From contig NZ_JAJEWL010000004.1 of assembly GCF_020687695.1 (NCBI RefSeq), forward strand, positions 186,001-250,000: a stretch of DNA of 64,000 nt. Direction: 5' to 3'. How positions within the stretch are numbered: the first letter of the stretch is position 1; each line of letters begins with the position of its first letter. A program made the translations under genes and the position numbers. The DNA comes from Pusillimonas sp. MFBS29 (GTDB taxonomy: Bacteria; Pseudomonadota; Gammaproteobacteria; Burkholderiales; Burkholderiaceae_B). Below, piece after piece: positions 52,520 to 62,593 of the stretch. The notes under the pieces were generated by a model, which worked only from the letters and a program-made list of their open reading frames with translations, was not told where the DNA came from and did no database searches.

Positions 52520-53407
52520 ATGGCGTCCTCAGTACCCGTCGGCGGCCAGTCCGACTACCGCGGGCGTTTTGCGCCCAGCCCCAGCGGCCCCCTGCACAAT
52601 GGCTCGCTTATTGCCGCCATGGCCAGCTTCCTGGACGCCAGGGCTCATCATGGTCGCTGGCTGCTGCGCATCGAAGACATAGACATGCCGCGGGTGGTAC
52701 CCGGCGCCGACCGGGCCATCATGCATCAATTGCATGCCATGGGCATGCACTGGGACGAAGAACCCGTCTGGCAGTCACAACGCCTGCATTTGTATCAAGC
52801 CGCCTTCGACAAGCTGGCCCTGGCGGGCGATGTGTACGGATGCGCCTGTACACGCCAGGAGCTGCCCCCGGACGGCCCTTACCCTGGCACCTGCCGTCAT
52901 GGTCTGCCCGAAGGCCGTCAGGCCCGTGCGTGGCGTTTTCGTGCGTCACAGGGGGTGGACCACTTTATTGATCGCTGGCATGGGCCACAACAGCAGGACG
53001 TCTCTGCTCATGTGGGCGATTTCATCATCAAGCGTGCCGACGGACTGTGGGCCTACCAGCTGGTGGTTGTGGTGGATGATGGCGCGCAGGGCATCACCCA
53101 TATAGTGCGAGGCACCGATCTGCTGGATTCAACCGCCCGGCAGCGCATGCTGGCCCGGCATCTAGGCCTGGAGTATCCCTCTGTAATGCATGTACCGCTG
53201 CTGCTCGACGATGCCGGCCGCAAGCTCTCCAAGCAGAATCACGCCGCCGCCATGGATATCAACCGCCCTCTGGACACCTTGAATCAGGCCTGGCAGGCAC
53301 TGGGTTTCGAGGCGCTGGCAGCCCAGGACATCGACACATTCTGGACGATGGCGCTGGAACGCTGGGCCAATCGTTACGGCCAGCGCCAGCCAGACCCTGT
53401 CGGCTGA
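52520..53407 (+). CDS. gluQ: Glutamyl-Q tRNA(Asp) synthetase
   Basis: A 295-residue truncated glutamyl-tRNA-synthetase-like enzyme (GluQRS) that attaches glutamate to queuosine at position 34 of tRNA-Asp. It has the catalytic domain only: [27 protein letters not shown] (the HIGH-like box reads HNGS, where most homologues have HFGS), a zinc site CACTRQEL...YPGTC, and KLSKQNHA in place of KMSKS. The anticodon-binding domain of GltX is absent, as expected. It lies six bases after smg and is convergent with the 849-codon membrane gene. Confidence 0.92.
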   Translation: MASSVPVGGQSDYRGRFAPSPSGPLHNGSLIAAMASFLDARAHHGRWLLRIEDIDMPRVVPGADRAIMHQLHAMGMHWDEEPVWQSQRLHLYQAAFDKLALAGDVYGCACTRQELPPDGPYPGTCRHGLPEGRQARAWRFRASQGVDHFIDRWHGPQQQDVSAHVGDFIIKRADGLWAYQLVVVVDDGAQGITHIVRGTDLLDSTARQRMLARHLGLEYPSVMHVPLLLDDAGRKLSKQNHAAAMDINRPLDTLNQAWQALGFEALAAQDIDTFWTMALERWANRYGQRQPDPVG

Positions 53408-53416
53408 GCGGCAGCA

Positions 53417-55966
53417 TCAGGGCAATGGTCGCTGTTGCTCATCGAGCAACCTGACCAGCAGGCCTTCTCCTTTGGCATTGACACGAAACTCACCAAAGCG
53501 TGCCTGCTCATAACGCCCGGCCTGCCCCTCCGGGAAGAACCAGGCATCGGTGACGATACGCAGTCCCCGGTCACGCATGCGGAACTCCAGCAAGGCCATC
53601 GCGCCGTCACCCGTGGTGGCAGCCACTTCATCTGCCGGCGGCAAATCTTTCAGCACCGCCTGAACGTGGTGTCCGGACTGAGCATCAGCCTTCAAGGCCA
53701 GCCACCCGCCCCGTTGCCGCTCGATGGACTGCGCCAGGGGCTCAGGCGCCTGCGCCAGCCATTGCCGGGTTTCCTGCTCCGCCGCAAACCGCAAGGCCAT
53801 GTAGTCACCCTGCATCAATGAGCGCGGATCGACCGGGGCAAGTGCCAGGACCACCGTTTGTCCATGCCGAAGAATCTGCTCTCGCTGGTAAATGCCGGTG
53901 TTGGCGAACAGGAGTACCAACGCCAGGCCCGACCACCAGGCCACAGCCGGCCGGAACCCGCGTCCGGGCGCATCGACAGACTCCCTAGCCCCGGGCTGCG
54001 CCGGATTGGTGGCGTGCGCGCGCAAGACCAGCCACGACAGCAGCATCCAGCCTCCGGTCAGCCCCAGCACCAGGGATTTTTGCAGCAGCGAGGCATCCAT
54101 CTGATAATAGAATCGACCCAGGTATGCCAGTAGCGCCAGCACTGCGAATACCACCAGACCGCGCTGTCGCAAGGCATGGCCCAGCACCAGCCACAGCAGA
54201 GCCATGGAAACGCCAGGCGCCCCCATCCAGCCCAGGCTGGCCAGGCCCAGAACCAGCGGCGCAGCCAGCTTCAGGCCGGGCACCACGCTGTCCTCGCGCC
54301 ACAGCAAGGCGGCCAGCGCCAAAACGGGCAGCAAGGCACAAGCAACCCAGATCAGCAGTAAACCAGGCAATTGTTGCGCCACCTCGCCCATGCCCAGAAT
54401 CGTTGCTGCGGGCGTCAACCAGGCGCCGGCCTGGGTCATGCACACCAGCGCCCAGGCCAGCGGCAGCCAGAAATTTCTGCTGCGGGCGTTATGGCTCAAT
54501 GCCAGGGTCAGCACGGCCGCGACAGCCAGCCACCACAAACGTAAATAAGCCGGAAAATACACCCAAAGTTCAGCACCGGCAGATACAGGGTCAAGCAAAT
54601 CCAGCGGCAAGGTGTCCGGATCACCGGGCCAAGTCAGGATATAAAGCAGGAGCAGCACGAACAGCGCACAAAGAAAACGCAGGGCACCGCCGGCTGCCAG
54701 GCCATAGACCAGCACACCCAGCAGCAGAATGCCGGCGGCCCGCAGCATGGCATCGGGTTCCTCGAGGGCAAACAGCCCCGCACCTGTCATGAACACACCC
54801 GCCAGCGTCAAGGTAGTGCCAAACTCGCGGACCACACTTCCCTTGCCCCGCAAGACCAGCAGACCCGTGCCGCAGACCACCAGGCCAGTCATCCAGATTT
54901 GCTCGAACTCGAGCTCGAAAGACACGAACAAAAAAGCAATGACCAGCACAGCGGCCAGCCCCATGACAGCCAATCGAAGCAGACTCAGATACCACGGGTC
55001 AAGCGTAACCGCCCCCTTTTCGGCATCGTTTCCGGCAACTGGATCGGACTTGGGTCGGGCGGCAACGATCAGCCTGCTCAAATGCCGCAATGCCAACCCC
55101 GCCAGCACGACCAGCACCAGGATGAGCACCAGCAGTCCGCCCTCGGACTCAAGCTGGCTGCCCAGCAGCATCGCCGCCAGGAAATAGCCGGTTGCTACGG
55201 CCAGGCAGGCCATGGCGGGATCCGGGCGCCATGAGGTGTAAATACCATACATCAGGGCGCAGGCCGCCAAACCGATCAAGGCCGCAAGCACCGGCCCGCT
55301 GTGCGCGTCGAACCCGGCAAAGGCCGCCACGATCAGCCAGCCGGCCAGCGCACTGGCCAATGCGCGCGGACCTATCCGCCAGGTATCGTCAAACCTGGGC
55401 TGCGCCCACTCCCACAAGCCAAGCAGGGCCGCGTTCATCAAGGCCAGCAACAAACTTGCCGTCATCCAGTCCAGCGAGATATTGAACAGAAAATGCCCAC
55501 CGAACACATCCAGATACAGGGCAGCGGCAAGATTGAGCAGCAACCCGCACAACACCCCCATGAATATAGTGCGTACCAGTACGAGCCAGGGCAGCAACAA
55601 TACCGCCCAAAACAGGAACAATTGCCAGGGGTCGGCCCCAGTCTGATATATTTGGCCCACGAGGGCCAGCAGACCGCCCACCGTCACGCTGGCCAGAGCC
55701 GCCAGAATGCCATAGGTGGAAAAGTCTCGGCCGGCGGCGGGCTCAGGCCTGCCCGTGGCCCGCCATGCCAGAGCAACCAGCAGTACCAGCAGAATCTGCA
55801 CGCCCGCGAGTTTCTGCAGGGCAGTGGCTTGCTCCCAATTGGCGGCCAGCCAGGAAATACCAGCGCTGGCAAGCAGCACGCCAGCCAGACCGGCTGCTGT
55901 TTTCCTTAGAAATTCAGGCCATGAAAACTTTCGGCTTAAATGGTTAATATGGCCCTCGACTTGCAT
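53417..55966 (-). CDS. Large membrane protein: DUF2157 plus GDYXXLXY domains
   Basis: An 849-residue protein with roughly twenty or more hydrophobic segments. The first ~150 residues resemble DUF2157 (TAAGLAGVLLASAGISWLAANWEQATALQKLAGV, GQIYQTGADPWQLFLFWAVLLLPWLV). The middle resembles a DUF4401-like membrane unit. The C-terminal ~170 residues are the GDYXXLXY domain: VDPRSLMQGDYMALRFAAEQE, ending with a soluble domain after one last helix (WWSGLALVLLFANTGIYQREQIL). In many bacteria these parts are separate adjacent genes; here they form one polypeptide. Function unknown; the soluble end probably lies in the periplasm. Confidence 0.8.
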   Translation of the reverse strand: MQVEGHINHLSRKFSWPEFLRKTAAGLAGVLLASAGISWLAANWEQATALQKLAGVQILLVLLVALAWRATGRPEPAAGRDFSTYGILAALASVTVGGLLALVGQIYQTGADPWQLFLFWAVLLLPWLVLVRTIFMGVLCGLLLNLAAALYLDVFGGHFLFNISLDWMTASLLLALMNAALLGLWEWAQPRFDDTWRIGPRALASALAGWLIVAAFAGFDAHSGPVLAALIGLAACALMYGIYTSWRPDPAMACLAVATGYFLAAMLLGSQLESEGGLLVLILVLVVLAGLALRHLSRLIVAARPKSDPVAGNDAEKGAVTLDPWYLSLLRLAVMGLAAVLVIAFLFVSFELEFEQIWMTGLVVCGTGLLVLRGKGSVVREFGTTLTLAGVFMTGAGLFALEEPDAMLRAAGILLLGVLVYGLAAGGALRFLCALFVLLLLYILTWPGDPDTLPLDLLDPVSAGAELWVYFPAYLRLWWLAVAAVLTLALSHNARSRNFWLPLAWALVCMTQAGAWLTPAATILGMGEVAQQLPGLLLIWVACALLPVLALAALLWREDSVVPGLKLAAPLVLGLASLGWMGAPGVSMALLWLVLGHALRQRGLVVFAVLALLAYLGRFYYQMDASLLQKSLVLGLTGGWMLLSWLVLRAHATNPAQPGARESVDAPGRGFRPAVAWWSGLALVLLFANTGIYQREQILRHGQTVVLALAPVDPRSLMQGDYMALRFAAEQETRQWLAQAPEPLAQSIERQRGGWLALKADAQSGHHVQAVLKDLPPADEVAATTGDGAMALLEFRMRDRGLRIVTDAWFFPEGQAGRYEQARFGEFRVNAKGEGLLVRLLDEQQRPLP

Positions 55967-56028
55967 AGTGCGTTTCTCACCTCGTATTATCCGCGCTATT
56001 GCTGCTGAAATGCAGTTACTGGAAACAC

Positions 56029-58716
56029 ATGACTAAAACGCTCATTATTGCCGAGAAACCCTCGGTCGCCCTGGATATTTCCCGCGCCCTCGGAGGCTTC
56101 ACCCGGGAAGGCGATTATTTTGAAAGCGAGCAATATGTGCTGGCGTCCAGCGTCGGCCATCTGCTCAGCCTGGTTGCGCCCAACGATCCCGTGCGCGGCA
56201 AATGGAGCTTTACCCACCTTCCGGTGATCCCTCCCCAGTTCGAATTGGGCCCAACCGACAAGCGTTCGTCCGAGCGGCTCAAGCTGCTGGTCAAGCTACT
56301 CAAGCGCAAAGACGTTGGCGCCGTCATCAACGCCTGCGACGCGGGCCGCGAGGGTGAGCTTATCTTCCGGTACATCATGCAATATTCAGGCGTCAAGAAA
56401 CCCGTTCAGCGCCTGTGGCTGCGGTCCATGACGCAAGCGGCCATCCGCGAGGCTTTCGACAATCTGCGCGATGACGAAACCATGAAGCCCCTGGAGGCCG
56501 CGGCACGCTCGCGGGCGGAAGCCGACTGGCTGGTGGGCATCAATGGAACGCGCGCCATGACAGCCTTCAACAGCAAGGACGGCGGCTTCTTCAAGACTCC
56601 CGTCGGACGCGTCCAGACCCCGACGCTGGCCATCGTCAATGAACGCGAAGAACGCATACGTAAATTTGTATCCCGCGATTACTGGGAAGTGCATGCGACA
56701 TTCGTCGCCGCCGCCGGTTTCTATACCGGCCGGTGGTTCGATCCCAAATTCATCAAGGATGAACGCGACCCCGAACAGCGTGATTCCCGTCTCTGGTCCA
56801 GTACCGCCGCGCAGACCATCGTAATGGCATGCCGCGGGCAGCCTGGCAAGGTTACAGAAGAATCCAAGCCTTCCACCCAGATGTCGCCCGCCCTGTTTGA
56901 CCTGACCTCGCTGCAGCGCGAGGCCAACTCACGCTTCGGCTTTTCAGCCAAGACCACTCTGGCACTGGCCCAGACGCTGTACGAGCGACACAAGGCGCTG
57001 ACCTATCCGCGTACCGATTCACGCTACCTGCCCCAGGACTACCTGGGCACGGTCCAGCAAACCATGGAAGCCCTGTCCGAGGGCGGCTCGGCCGCTGCAG
57101 CCGGGCTGCGCCCGTTTGCAGAAACCGTCTGCAAACAGAAATGGGTCAAGCCCAACCGACGCATCTTCGACGACAAGAAGGTATCGGATCACTTTGCCAT
57201 CATTCCCACCCTGCAGATTCCGCGTGAACTGAGCGAGGCCGAAGGCAAGATATACGACCTGATCGCCAAGCGCTTCCTGGCAGTATTTTTCCCGGCCGCA
57301 GAGTTTCGGGTTACCACACGCATCACCGAAGTATCCGGCCACCACTTCAAGACGGAAGGCAAGGTCCTGGTCAATCCGGGCTGGCTGGCCATCTATGGCC
57401 GCGAGGCACAAGGCGACGACACTACCCTGATTGCGGTTTCAGAAGGCGAGACCGTCAAGACCGACGAGATCGAAGCAAAAGGCCTGGCCACCAAGCCCCC
57501 GGCACACTTCACGGAAGCGACGTTGCTTTCGGCCATGGAAGGCGCAGGCAAGCTGGTGGACGATGAGGCACTGCGCGAAGCCATGTCTGAGCGCGGTCTG
57601 GGCACGCCAGCCACACGGGCGGCGATTATTGAAGGACTGCTCAACGAAGGCTATCTGCGCCGCGAGGGCCGCGACCTGATACCCAGCGCAAAAGCCAGGC
57701 AGCTGATGACGCTGCTGGCAGGTCTGGGCGTTAATGAGCTGACATCACCTGAACTGACGGGTGAGTGGGAGCATCGCCTGAAGCAGATCGAACAGCGCGA
57801 GCTGGACCGTGACGCCTTCATGCGCGAAATAGCTCAAATGACCCAGATCATCGTCAAGCGCGCGAAAGAATATGAACGCGACACAGTGCCGGGCGATTAC
57901 GCGACGCTGGCCACTCCCTGCCCCAAATGCGGCAGCGTGGTCAAAGAGAACTACCGTCGCTATGCCTGCACCAGTTGCGATTTTTCCATAGGCAAGCATC
58001 CGGGCGGCCGTACTTTCGAGATTGCCGAAGTCGAAGAGTTGCTGAGCCAGCGCCAGCTGGGCCCCTTGCCGGGTTTCATCAGCAAGATGGGGCGTCCGTT
58101 TGCCGCGTTGCTGCGCATTACCGACGAATACAAGCTGGAGTTCGATTTCGGCCAGAAGGACGACGAGGACACCGAGCCGGTGGATTTCTCGGGCCACACG
58201 CCAGTCGGAACTTGTCCGAAATGTCAGCACAAGGTCTATGAGCATGGCATGAATTATGTCTGCGAGAAGTCTGTGGGGCCGGAAAAGACTTGCGATTTCA
58301 AAACGGGCAAGATGATTTTGCAGCAGGAGATTTCTGCTGAGCAGGTCAGCAAGCTGTTGTCGGAAGGCAAGACGGATTTGCTGGATGGTTTTGTTTCCAG
58401 CCGCACGAACCGGAAGTTCAAGGCTTATTTGGTTAAGCAGGAGAATGGCAAGATAGGCTTTGAGTTCGAGGCGCGTCCGGCCAAGGCGGGGGCGAAGTCT
58501 GTAGCGAAGAAGGCTACGAAGACCGCTACGAAGGCTGCAGGGAAGACGGCAGCCAAGAAGGTTGCGGCTAAAAAGGGCGCAACAAAGACTGCAGCAACCA
58601 AGGCGCCGGCGAAGAAGGCAGCTGCCAAAAAGACGGCTGCTAAAAAAGCCGCCGTGAAGAAGGCAGTTGCAGCAGCGCCGGTGACTGACAGTGGGGATGA
58701 TGCCCCGCCGTTTTAA
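56029..58716 (+). CDS. topB: DNA topoisomerase III
   Basis: A 895-residue type IA topoisomerase. TOPRIM domain (LIIAEKPSVALDISRALGGF ... NACDAGREGELIF), active-site Tyr326 in ALTYPRTDSRYLP, and the GLGTPATRAAIIEGLLNEGYL motif are present. Two C-terminal zinc-finger-like units follow (CPKCGSVVKENYRRYACTSCDF and CPKCQHKVYEHGMNYVC). The last ~80 residues are a Lys/Ala-rich histone-H1-like tail (KKATKTATKAAGKTAAKK), a common add-on in betaproteobacteria. Codon use over the last ~500 bases shifts to G- and T-ending codons. ATG 56029 is the family start; 55999 is an extension. Confidence 0.96.
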   Translation: MTKTLIIAEKPSVALDISRALGGFTREGDYFESEQYVLASSVGHLLSLVAPNDPVRGKWSFTHLPVIPPQFELGPTDKRSSERLKLLVKLLKRKDVGAVINACDAGREGELIFRYIMQYSGVKKPVQRLWLRSMTQAAIREAFDNLRDDETMKPLEAAARSRAEADWLVGINGTRAMTAFNSKDGGFFKTPVGRVQTPTLAIVNEREERIRKFVSRDYWEVHATFVAAAGFYTGRWFDPKFIKDERDPEQRDSRLWSSTAAQTIVMACRGQPGKVTEESKPSTQMSPALFDLTSLQREANSRFGFSAKTTLALAQTLYERHKALTYPRTDSRYLPQDYLGTVQQTMEALSEGGSAAAAGLRPFAETVCKQKWVKPNRRIFDDKKVSDHFAIIPTLQIPRELSEAEGKIYDLIAKRFLAVFFPAAEFRVTTRITEVSGHHFKTEGKVLVNPGWLAIYGREAQGDDTTLIAVSEGETVKTDEIEAKGLATKPPAHFTEATLLSAMEGAGKLVDDEALREAMSERGLGTPATRAAIIEGLLNEGYLRREGRDLIPSAKARQLMTLLAGLGVNELTSPELTGEWEHRLKQIEQRELDRDAFMREIAQMTQIIVKRAKEYERDTVPGDYATLATPCPKCGSVVKENYRRYACTSCDFSIGKHPGGRTFEIAEVEELLSQRQLGPLPGFISKMGRPFAALLRITDEYKLEFDFGQKDDEDTEPVDFSGHTPVGTCPKCQHKVYEHGMNYVCEKSVGPEKTCDFKTGKMILQQEISAEQVSKLLSEGKTDLLDGFVSSRTNRKFKAYLVKQENGKIGFEFEARPAKAGAKSVAKKATKTATKAAGKTAAKKVAAKKGATKTAATKAPAKKAAAKKTAAKKAAVKKAVAAAPVTDSGDDAPPF

Positions 58717-58991
58717 AGCTAAGGGTGCGGGGTTTGGCCGGGTTTTCGGGTTCTAAAGAAAGCCGAATATCCGAAAGGCCGCTACCTCACAAAAAGTACC
58801 GTTTACCCCTGGTATTTCATTGGTGTGGTGTGGGTGTCTGCGCCGGGCTGGGCGTCGTTTGAGCAAGCCGCGGCAGGGGGCGGCGATCGGAGCACAGTCC
58901 GGCGCAGACACTCACACCAAGCAAGAAACCAGTAAACGGTACAAATTGAAGCTAATAGCTCGCAAGAAACCGCTAACCGGCCCGGCAGCCC
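58717..58991. other. Structured intergenic region after topB
   Basis: This 275-base stretch contains no gene. It begins with a weak dyad (GGCC at 58737 region and CCGAAAGGCC at 58771-58780) that could end topB transcription, and then holds the long imperfect inverted repeat listed separately. A 10-base direct repeat GCAAGAAACC occurs at 58921 and 58962. Confidence 0.5.
58796..58942. repeat. Long imperfect inverted repeat (about 147 bp)
   Basis: The left arm (58796-58846) starts GTACCGTTTAC and ends GTGTCTGCGCCGG; the right arm (58899-58942) is its complement, starting CCGGCGCAGACAC and ending GTAAACGGTAC. The arms agree over about 40 positions with a few bases inserted in the left arm. The 52-base centre is GC-rich. 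Terminal inverted repeats around a short non-coding centre suggest a MITE/REP-like dispersed element or a large hairpin. Confidence 0.7.
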
Positions 58992-60266
58992 TTACCCGTA
59001 CGCCAGTTCCTTGAAGAACAGCGACACCTCAGGCACGTAAGTAATCACCAGCAGGCACGCCACCACCACCGCCACAAACGGCAGCAAAGAGCGCGCCAAC
59101 CGCTCGATAGGCAGATTCGCCACCGCGCATGCGGCAAACAGATTCACACCGAAAGGCGGCGTCACCATGCCCAGCGCCAGGTTGACCACCATGATCACGC
59201 CAAAGTGGGCGGGATCCACGCCAAAATGCATGGCAACCGGCAACAGCAAGGGGGCCAGCACCACGATGGAGGCCGACGTCTCGATGAACATGCCGATGAA
59301 GAACAACGCAAGATTGACCCCCATCAGGAAGGTGTACTTGTCGCTGAACAGGGCACCCAGCCATTCGCCCAGCGCAGCGGGAATACCGGCGCGATTCAGC
59401 AAGAACCCGAAGACCCCGGCATTGGCGATAATGAACATGATCACGGCGGTGGACACTACCGATCTATGCAAGGTTTTCGACAAATTGGCGAACGTAAGGC
59501 GACGATAGACGAAAATACCGACCACCAGCGCATACACCACGGCAACGGCCGACGCCTCGGTGGGCGTGAAGACACCGCCATAAATCCCGCCCAGAATAAT
59601 CGCGGGCATCAGCAACGCCAGCCAGGCGCGCTTGAAGGCGGGCCAGAGCGGCAGACGATCGGCGCCATCCTGCTTGCCATAGCCGTGTCGGCGGGCATAT
59701 ACCCATACGTAAATCATCATGGCGCCGGCGATCAGAATGCCCGGGCCTATCCCTGCAATAAACAGCTCACCAACCGACGTGTCGGTTGAAACCGCAAACA
59801 GGATCATGGGAATGGACGGCGGAATGATCACGCCGAGCTCGGCCGCAGAGGCCTGCAGCGAAGCCGCAAACGGCTTGGGGTAGCCATGCTTGACCATGGC
59901 GGGAATAAGGATCGCCCCCACGGCAAAGGTCGTTGCCACGCTCGAGCCGGCCACCGCTGCGAATATCATGCAGGTCAGTACGCAGCTGCATGCCAGCCCG
60001 CCCTGCATGCCGCCGACAACGCTTTTGGCGAAATCGACCATGCGCTCGGATATGCCGCCGGCCTCCATCAGATTGCCGGCCAGGATGAAGAAGGGCACGG
60101 CCACCAGCGGATACTTGTCAAGCGCCGCATAAAGTTGTTGTGCGATCACCAGCCAGGTCATGCCTTCGTAGGCCACTCCCAGCATGCTGGCCAGGCCGAT
60201 GGCAACCGCCACTGGCACCGACAGCACAAAAAACAGCAACATTGAAACAACCATCAACTGCGACAT
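58992..60266 (-). CDS. TRAP transporter large permease DctM
   Basis: A 424-residue membrane protein with about twelve helices, the Na+-coupled channel subunit of a TRAP importer. DctM features: FILAGNLMEAGGISERMVDFAKSVVGGMQGGLACSCVL, GSSVATTFAVGAILIPAM, SAAELGVIIPPSIPMILF and the MVTPPFGVNLF motif near the end. It is the last gene of the dctP-dctQ-dctM cluster. Confidence 0.95.
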   Translation of the reverse strand: MSQLMVVSMLLFFVLSVPVAVAIGLASMLGVAYEGMTWLVIAQQLYAALDKYPLVAVPFFILAGNLMEAGGISERMVDFAKSVVGGMQGGLACSCVLTCMIFAAVAGSSVATTFAVGAILIPAMVKHGYPKPFAASLQASAAELGVIIPPSIPMILFAVSTDTSVGELFIAGIGPGILIAGAMMIYVWVYARRHGYGKQDGADRLPLWPAFKRAWLALLMPAIILGGIYGGVFTPTEASAVAVVYALVVGIFVYRRLTFANLSKTLHRSVVSTAVIMFIIANAGVFGFLLNRAGIPAALGEWLGALFSDKYTFLMGVNLALFFIGMFIETSASIVVLAPLLLPVAMHFGVDPAHFGVIMVVNLALGMVTPPFGVNLFAACAVANLPIERLARSLLPFVAVVVACLLVITYVPEVSLFFKELAYG

Positions 60267-60320
60267 GGTTTCACCTGGTTTTGTTTGGTATGAACAGCGT
60301 GTCCGGCATGGGATCGCGCA

Positions 60321-60815
60321 TCAAATGACTGTGTCATCGACCACCACCTTGCGCGGCCCTTCGGCCCAGTGAGCCACGACCGCCACGATGGCCAGCGTCA
60401 TGCCTATCGGTATGGAGATATACACCCACGAAATCGAGAACTCGAGGCTGGGCATGGTCTGAAAGCGCACTCGCCAGGTCATCATCCCGCCCACCCAGGC
60501 CAGGAAGCCCAGGAAGGACACGCAAATGAGCAAGATCACATGCTCGAGCCAGCGCTTGTTGCGCGGCCCCAGCAAGTTGTGCAGCATTTCCACGCATAGC
60601 ATGGCGCCTTGCCTGAACGCCAGCGCAACGCCCAGCATGACCGTCCAGATCAGCGAGGCACGCGTCCAGGCTTCGCTCCAGTCGGCGGGCGACTCAAGGA
60701 CGAAGCGGGCAATGACCTGGTAGAAGCCGGCAGCCACGGCGGAGAGTATCAATAACTGCGTGATAACCGAGACACCCTTGAACAGGGAGCGGTCCAGAAA
60801 GCGTAAAACTGTCAC
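60321..60815 (-). CDS. TRAP transporter small permease DctQ
   Basis: A 164-residue protein with four predicted helices. The pattern TRASLIWTVMLGVALAFRQGAMLCVEML (conserved E in helix 3) and WVYISIPIGMTLAIVAVV near the end are DctQ hallmarks. It lies 54 bases before dctM in the same direction. Confidence 0.92.
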   Translation of the reverse strand: MTVLRFLDRSLFKGVSVITQLLILSAVAAGFYQVIARFVLESPADWSEAWTRASLIWTVMLGVALAFRQGAMLCVEMLHNLLGPRNKRWLEHVILLICVSFLGFLAWVGGMMTWRVRFQTMPSLEFSISWVYISIPIGMTLAIVAVVAHWAEGPRKVVVDDTVI

Positions 60816-61008
60816 TGAGGGGTCCTGTATGCGTAGAGCCCAATGCCTGAAAATGGAATATGCCCAGGGAACGCCAAGGGCCGGCCTATGGCATTCTGTT
60901 CAAAATACACATCAAACAGAACCCCGAGACCAGCCCTGGTTTTGCATCAGCTGCCTGGTCCTTGATCAGATCAGAGCAAGCAAAGCGCTGATATTACTGC
61001 TCCAAGAC

Positions 61009-61980
61009 TTATTTTGTGTTCTGGATGGACTCAACCAATTCCTTGCCGAACTGTTTGTAATACTGCGGATAGACGGGCTGCACTGCCTTCACGAAAGCAG
61101 CGTGATCAACGGTGTTGACCTGCATGCCATCTTTCTTGACGGATTCAATGCCGCTGGTTTCGATTTCGTCTACGTACTTGCGCATGGCCATAGCGGCATC
61201 GTGGCCGGCCTTCTTGAATTTTTCCTTGTCGGCATCAGACAGGCCGTTGTAAGCACTGGGCGACATAAGCACCAATGCGGGGCCATATACGTGGGCCGTC
61301 AGCGACAAATATTTTTGCAGCTGGGGCAGTTTGGCCGACACGATCACGGACAAGGGGTTTTCCTGGCCGTCGATGGTGCCTTGCTGCAAGGCGGTAGCCA
61401 CTTCAGGCCATGCCATGGGGGTGGCCAGAATGCCGATTTCACGGAAAGCGGCAATGTGGATTGGGTTTTCAGTAGTACGGACCTTCAGACCCTTGGCATC
61501 TTCGGGGGTGCTGACCGGGCGCACGTTGTTGGTGAGATGACGGAAGCCTTGTTCACCCCAGGCCAGGGCAACAATGCCACGCTTGGGGAACTCGGCCAGC
61601 ATCTTCTGGCCGATATCGCCGTCGAGCACTTTACGTGCATGCGCCAGATCGCGGAACAGGAAGGGGATATCGAATACGCCGGTTTGCGGCACAAAATTCA
61701 GCGTGGCGCCGGTAGAAACGATGGCCAGGTCGATGGTACCCAGCTGCAGGCCTTCGATAACCTCGCGTTCACCGCCCAGAGCGCTGTTGGGGAATTGTTC
61801 AATGGTGAAGTTATCGCCTTCGACGGCCTTGGCAAAGGCATCGGCGCCGGCACCATAGTGCGAGCTTGTCGACAGCGCGTAGGCCATCTTCAGGTTGGTA
61901 GCAGCCGAAGCGGGTGCAACAGCAAACAAGCCGGCCACAGAAGCGGCCAGCAAAACTTTAGAAAACCAGGTAGTACGCAT
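61009..61980 (-). CDS. TRAP transporter substrate-binding protein DctP
   Basis: A 323-residue periplasmic binding protein with a Sec signal peptide (VLLAASVAGLFAVAPASA). DctP family features: LKMAYALSTSSHYGAGADAFAKAVE, GEREVIEGLQLGTIDLAIVSTG, and the ligand-carboxylate Arg region GLKVRTTENPIHIAAFREIG followed by MAWPEVATALQQGTIDGQENPL. It probably binds a C4-dicarboxylate, hydroxyacid or keto acid. It precedes dctQ by 193 bases, longer than usual, consistent with separate expression of the abundant binding protein. No regulator is adjacent. Confidence 0.94.
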   Translation of the reverse strand: MRTTWFSKVLLAASVAGLFAVAPASAATNLKMAYALSTSSHYGAGADAFAKAVEGDNFTIEQFPNSALGGEREVIEGLQLGTIDLAIVSTGATLNFVPQTGVFDIPFLFRDLAHARKVLDGDIGQKMLAEFPKRGIVALAWGEQGFRHLTNNVRPVSTPEDAKGLKVRTTENPIHIAAFREIGILATPMAWPEVATALQQGTIDGQENPLSVIVSAKLPQLQKYLSLTAHVYGPALVLMSPSAYNGLSDADKEKFKKAGHDAAMAMRKYVDEIETSGIESVKKDGMQVNTVDHAAFVKAVQPVYPQYYKQFGKELVESIQNTK

Positions 61981-62116
61981 TATTTCCCCAACCTATAAGA
62001 TCATTGTGTAGCAACTTGAGGGTTGTACCTTAAAACAGGGCCGCAGGGGTATTGGGGTTTTCTTTGATCCATAGTGTTTCCCGTGGCGTGCCTGCCTCTT
62101 GCCGGCCCATATATTT

Positions 62117-62593
62117 TTACTCAGGCAACGGCAGTGCCGTTTTATAAGACACCTGTTTCAGGGCAAAGCTGGAGCGTATTTTCTCGATACCCGGTATGGG
62201 CGTGAGCTGCTCGAGTATGAAACGTTCCAGGGCGGCGATATTGGGCAGGGCGACACGAATCAGATAATCGGAATCGCCCGTCATCAGATAGCACTCCATG
62301 ACCTCGGGATGCTCGGCAATGCTGTGCTCGAAATTGGCCAGAGCCTCTTTTGCCTGCGACTTCAGGCTGATGGAAATGAACACATTCAGATCCAGCCCCA
62401 GCGTAGCCGCGTCGGCCAGCGCCACGTAGCGTGTGATAACGCCCGCGGCCTGCAAGGCCTTGACCCGCAGCAGACAGGGCGATGGCGACAGATGCACGCG
62501 CCGCGCCAGTTCGACATTGCTCAGGCTACCGTCACACTGCAGCTCGTCAAGAATGCGCAGATCCGTCGCATCCAGCGCCATGCCCTGTTTCAT
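62117..62593 (-). CDS. Lrp/AsnC-family transcriptional regulator
   Basis: A 158-residue regulator: N-terminal helix-turn-helix ([41 protein letters not shown]) and a C-terminal RAM domain ([21 protein letters not shown]). The start at 62593 has a strong GGAGG site; the in-frame start at 62623 lacks one. It is divergent from the E1-type dehydrogenase gene. In Pseudomonas putida an Lrp-type regulator (MdeR) controls an E1-like gene (mdeB) in methionine breakdown, the closest precedent for this pair. Confidence 0.92.
   Translation of the reverse strand: MKQGMALDATDLRILDELQCDGSLSNVELARRVHLSPSPCLLRVKALQAAGVITRYVALADAATLGLDLNVFISISLKSQAKEALANFEHSIAEHPEVMECYLMTGDSDYLIRVALPNIAALERFILEQLTPIPGIEKIRSSFALKQVSYKTALPLPE

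Noticed and set aside
58500-58680. Tandem repeat in topB as a separate element
   Set aside because: The Lys/Ala-rich repeats are in frame and form the histone-like tail of the topoisomerase.
58717-58991. Insertion-sequence remnant after topB
   Set aside because: There are inverted repeats but no transposase fragment or target-site duplication, so only a repeat is called.
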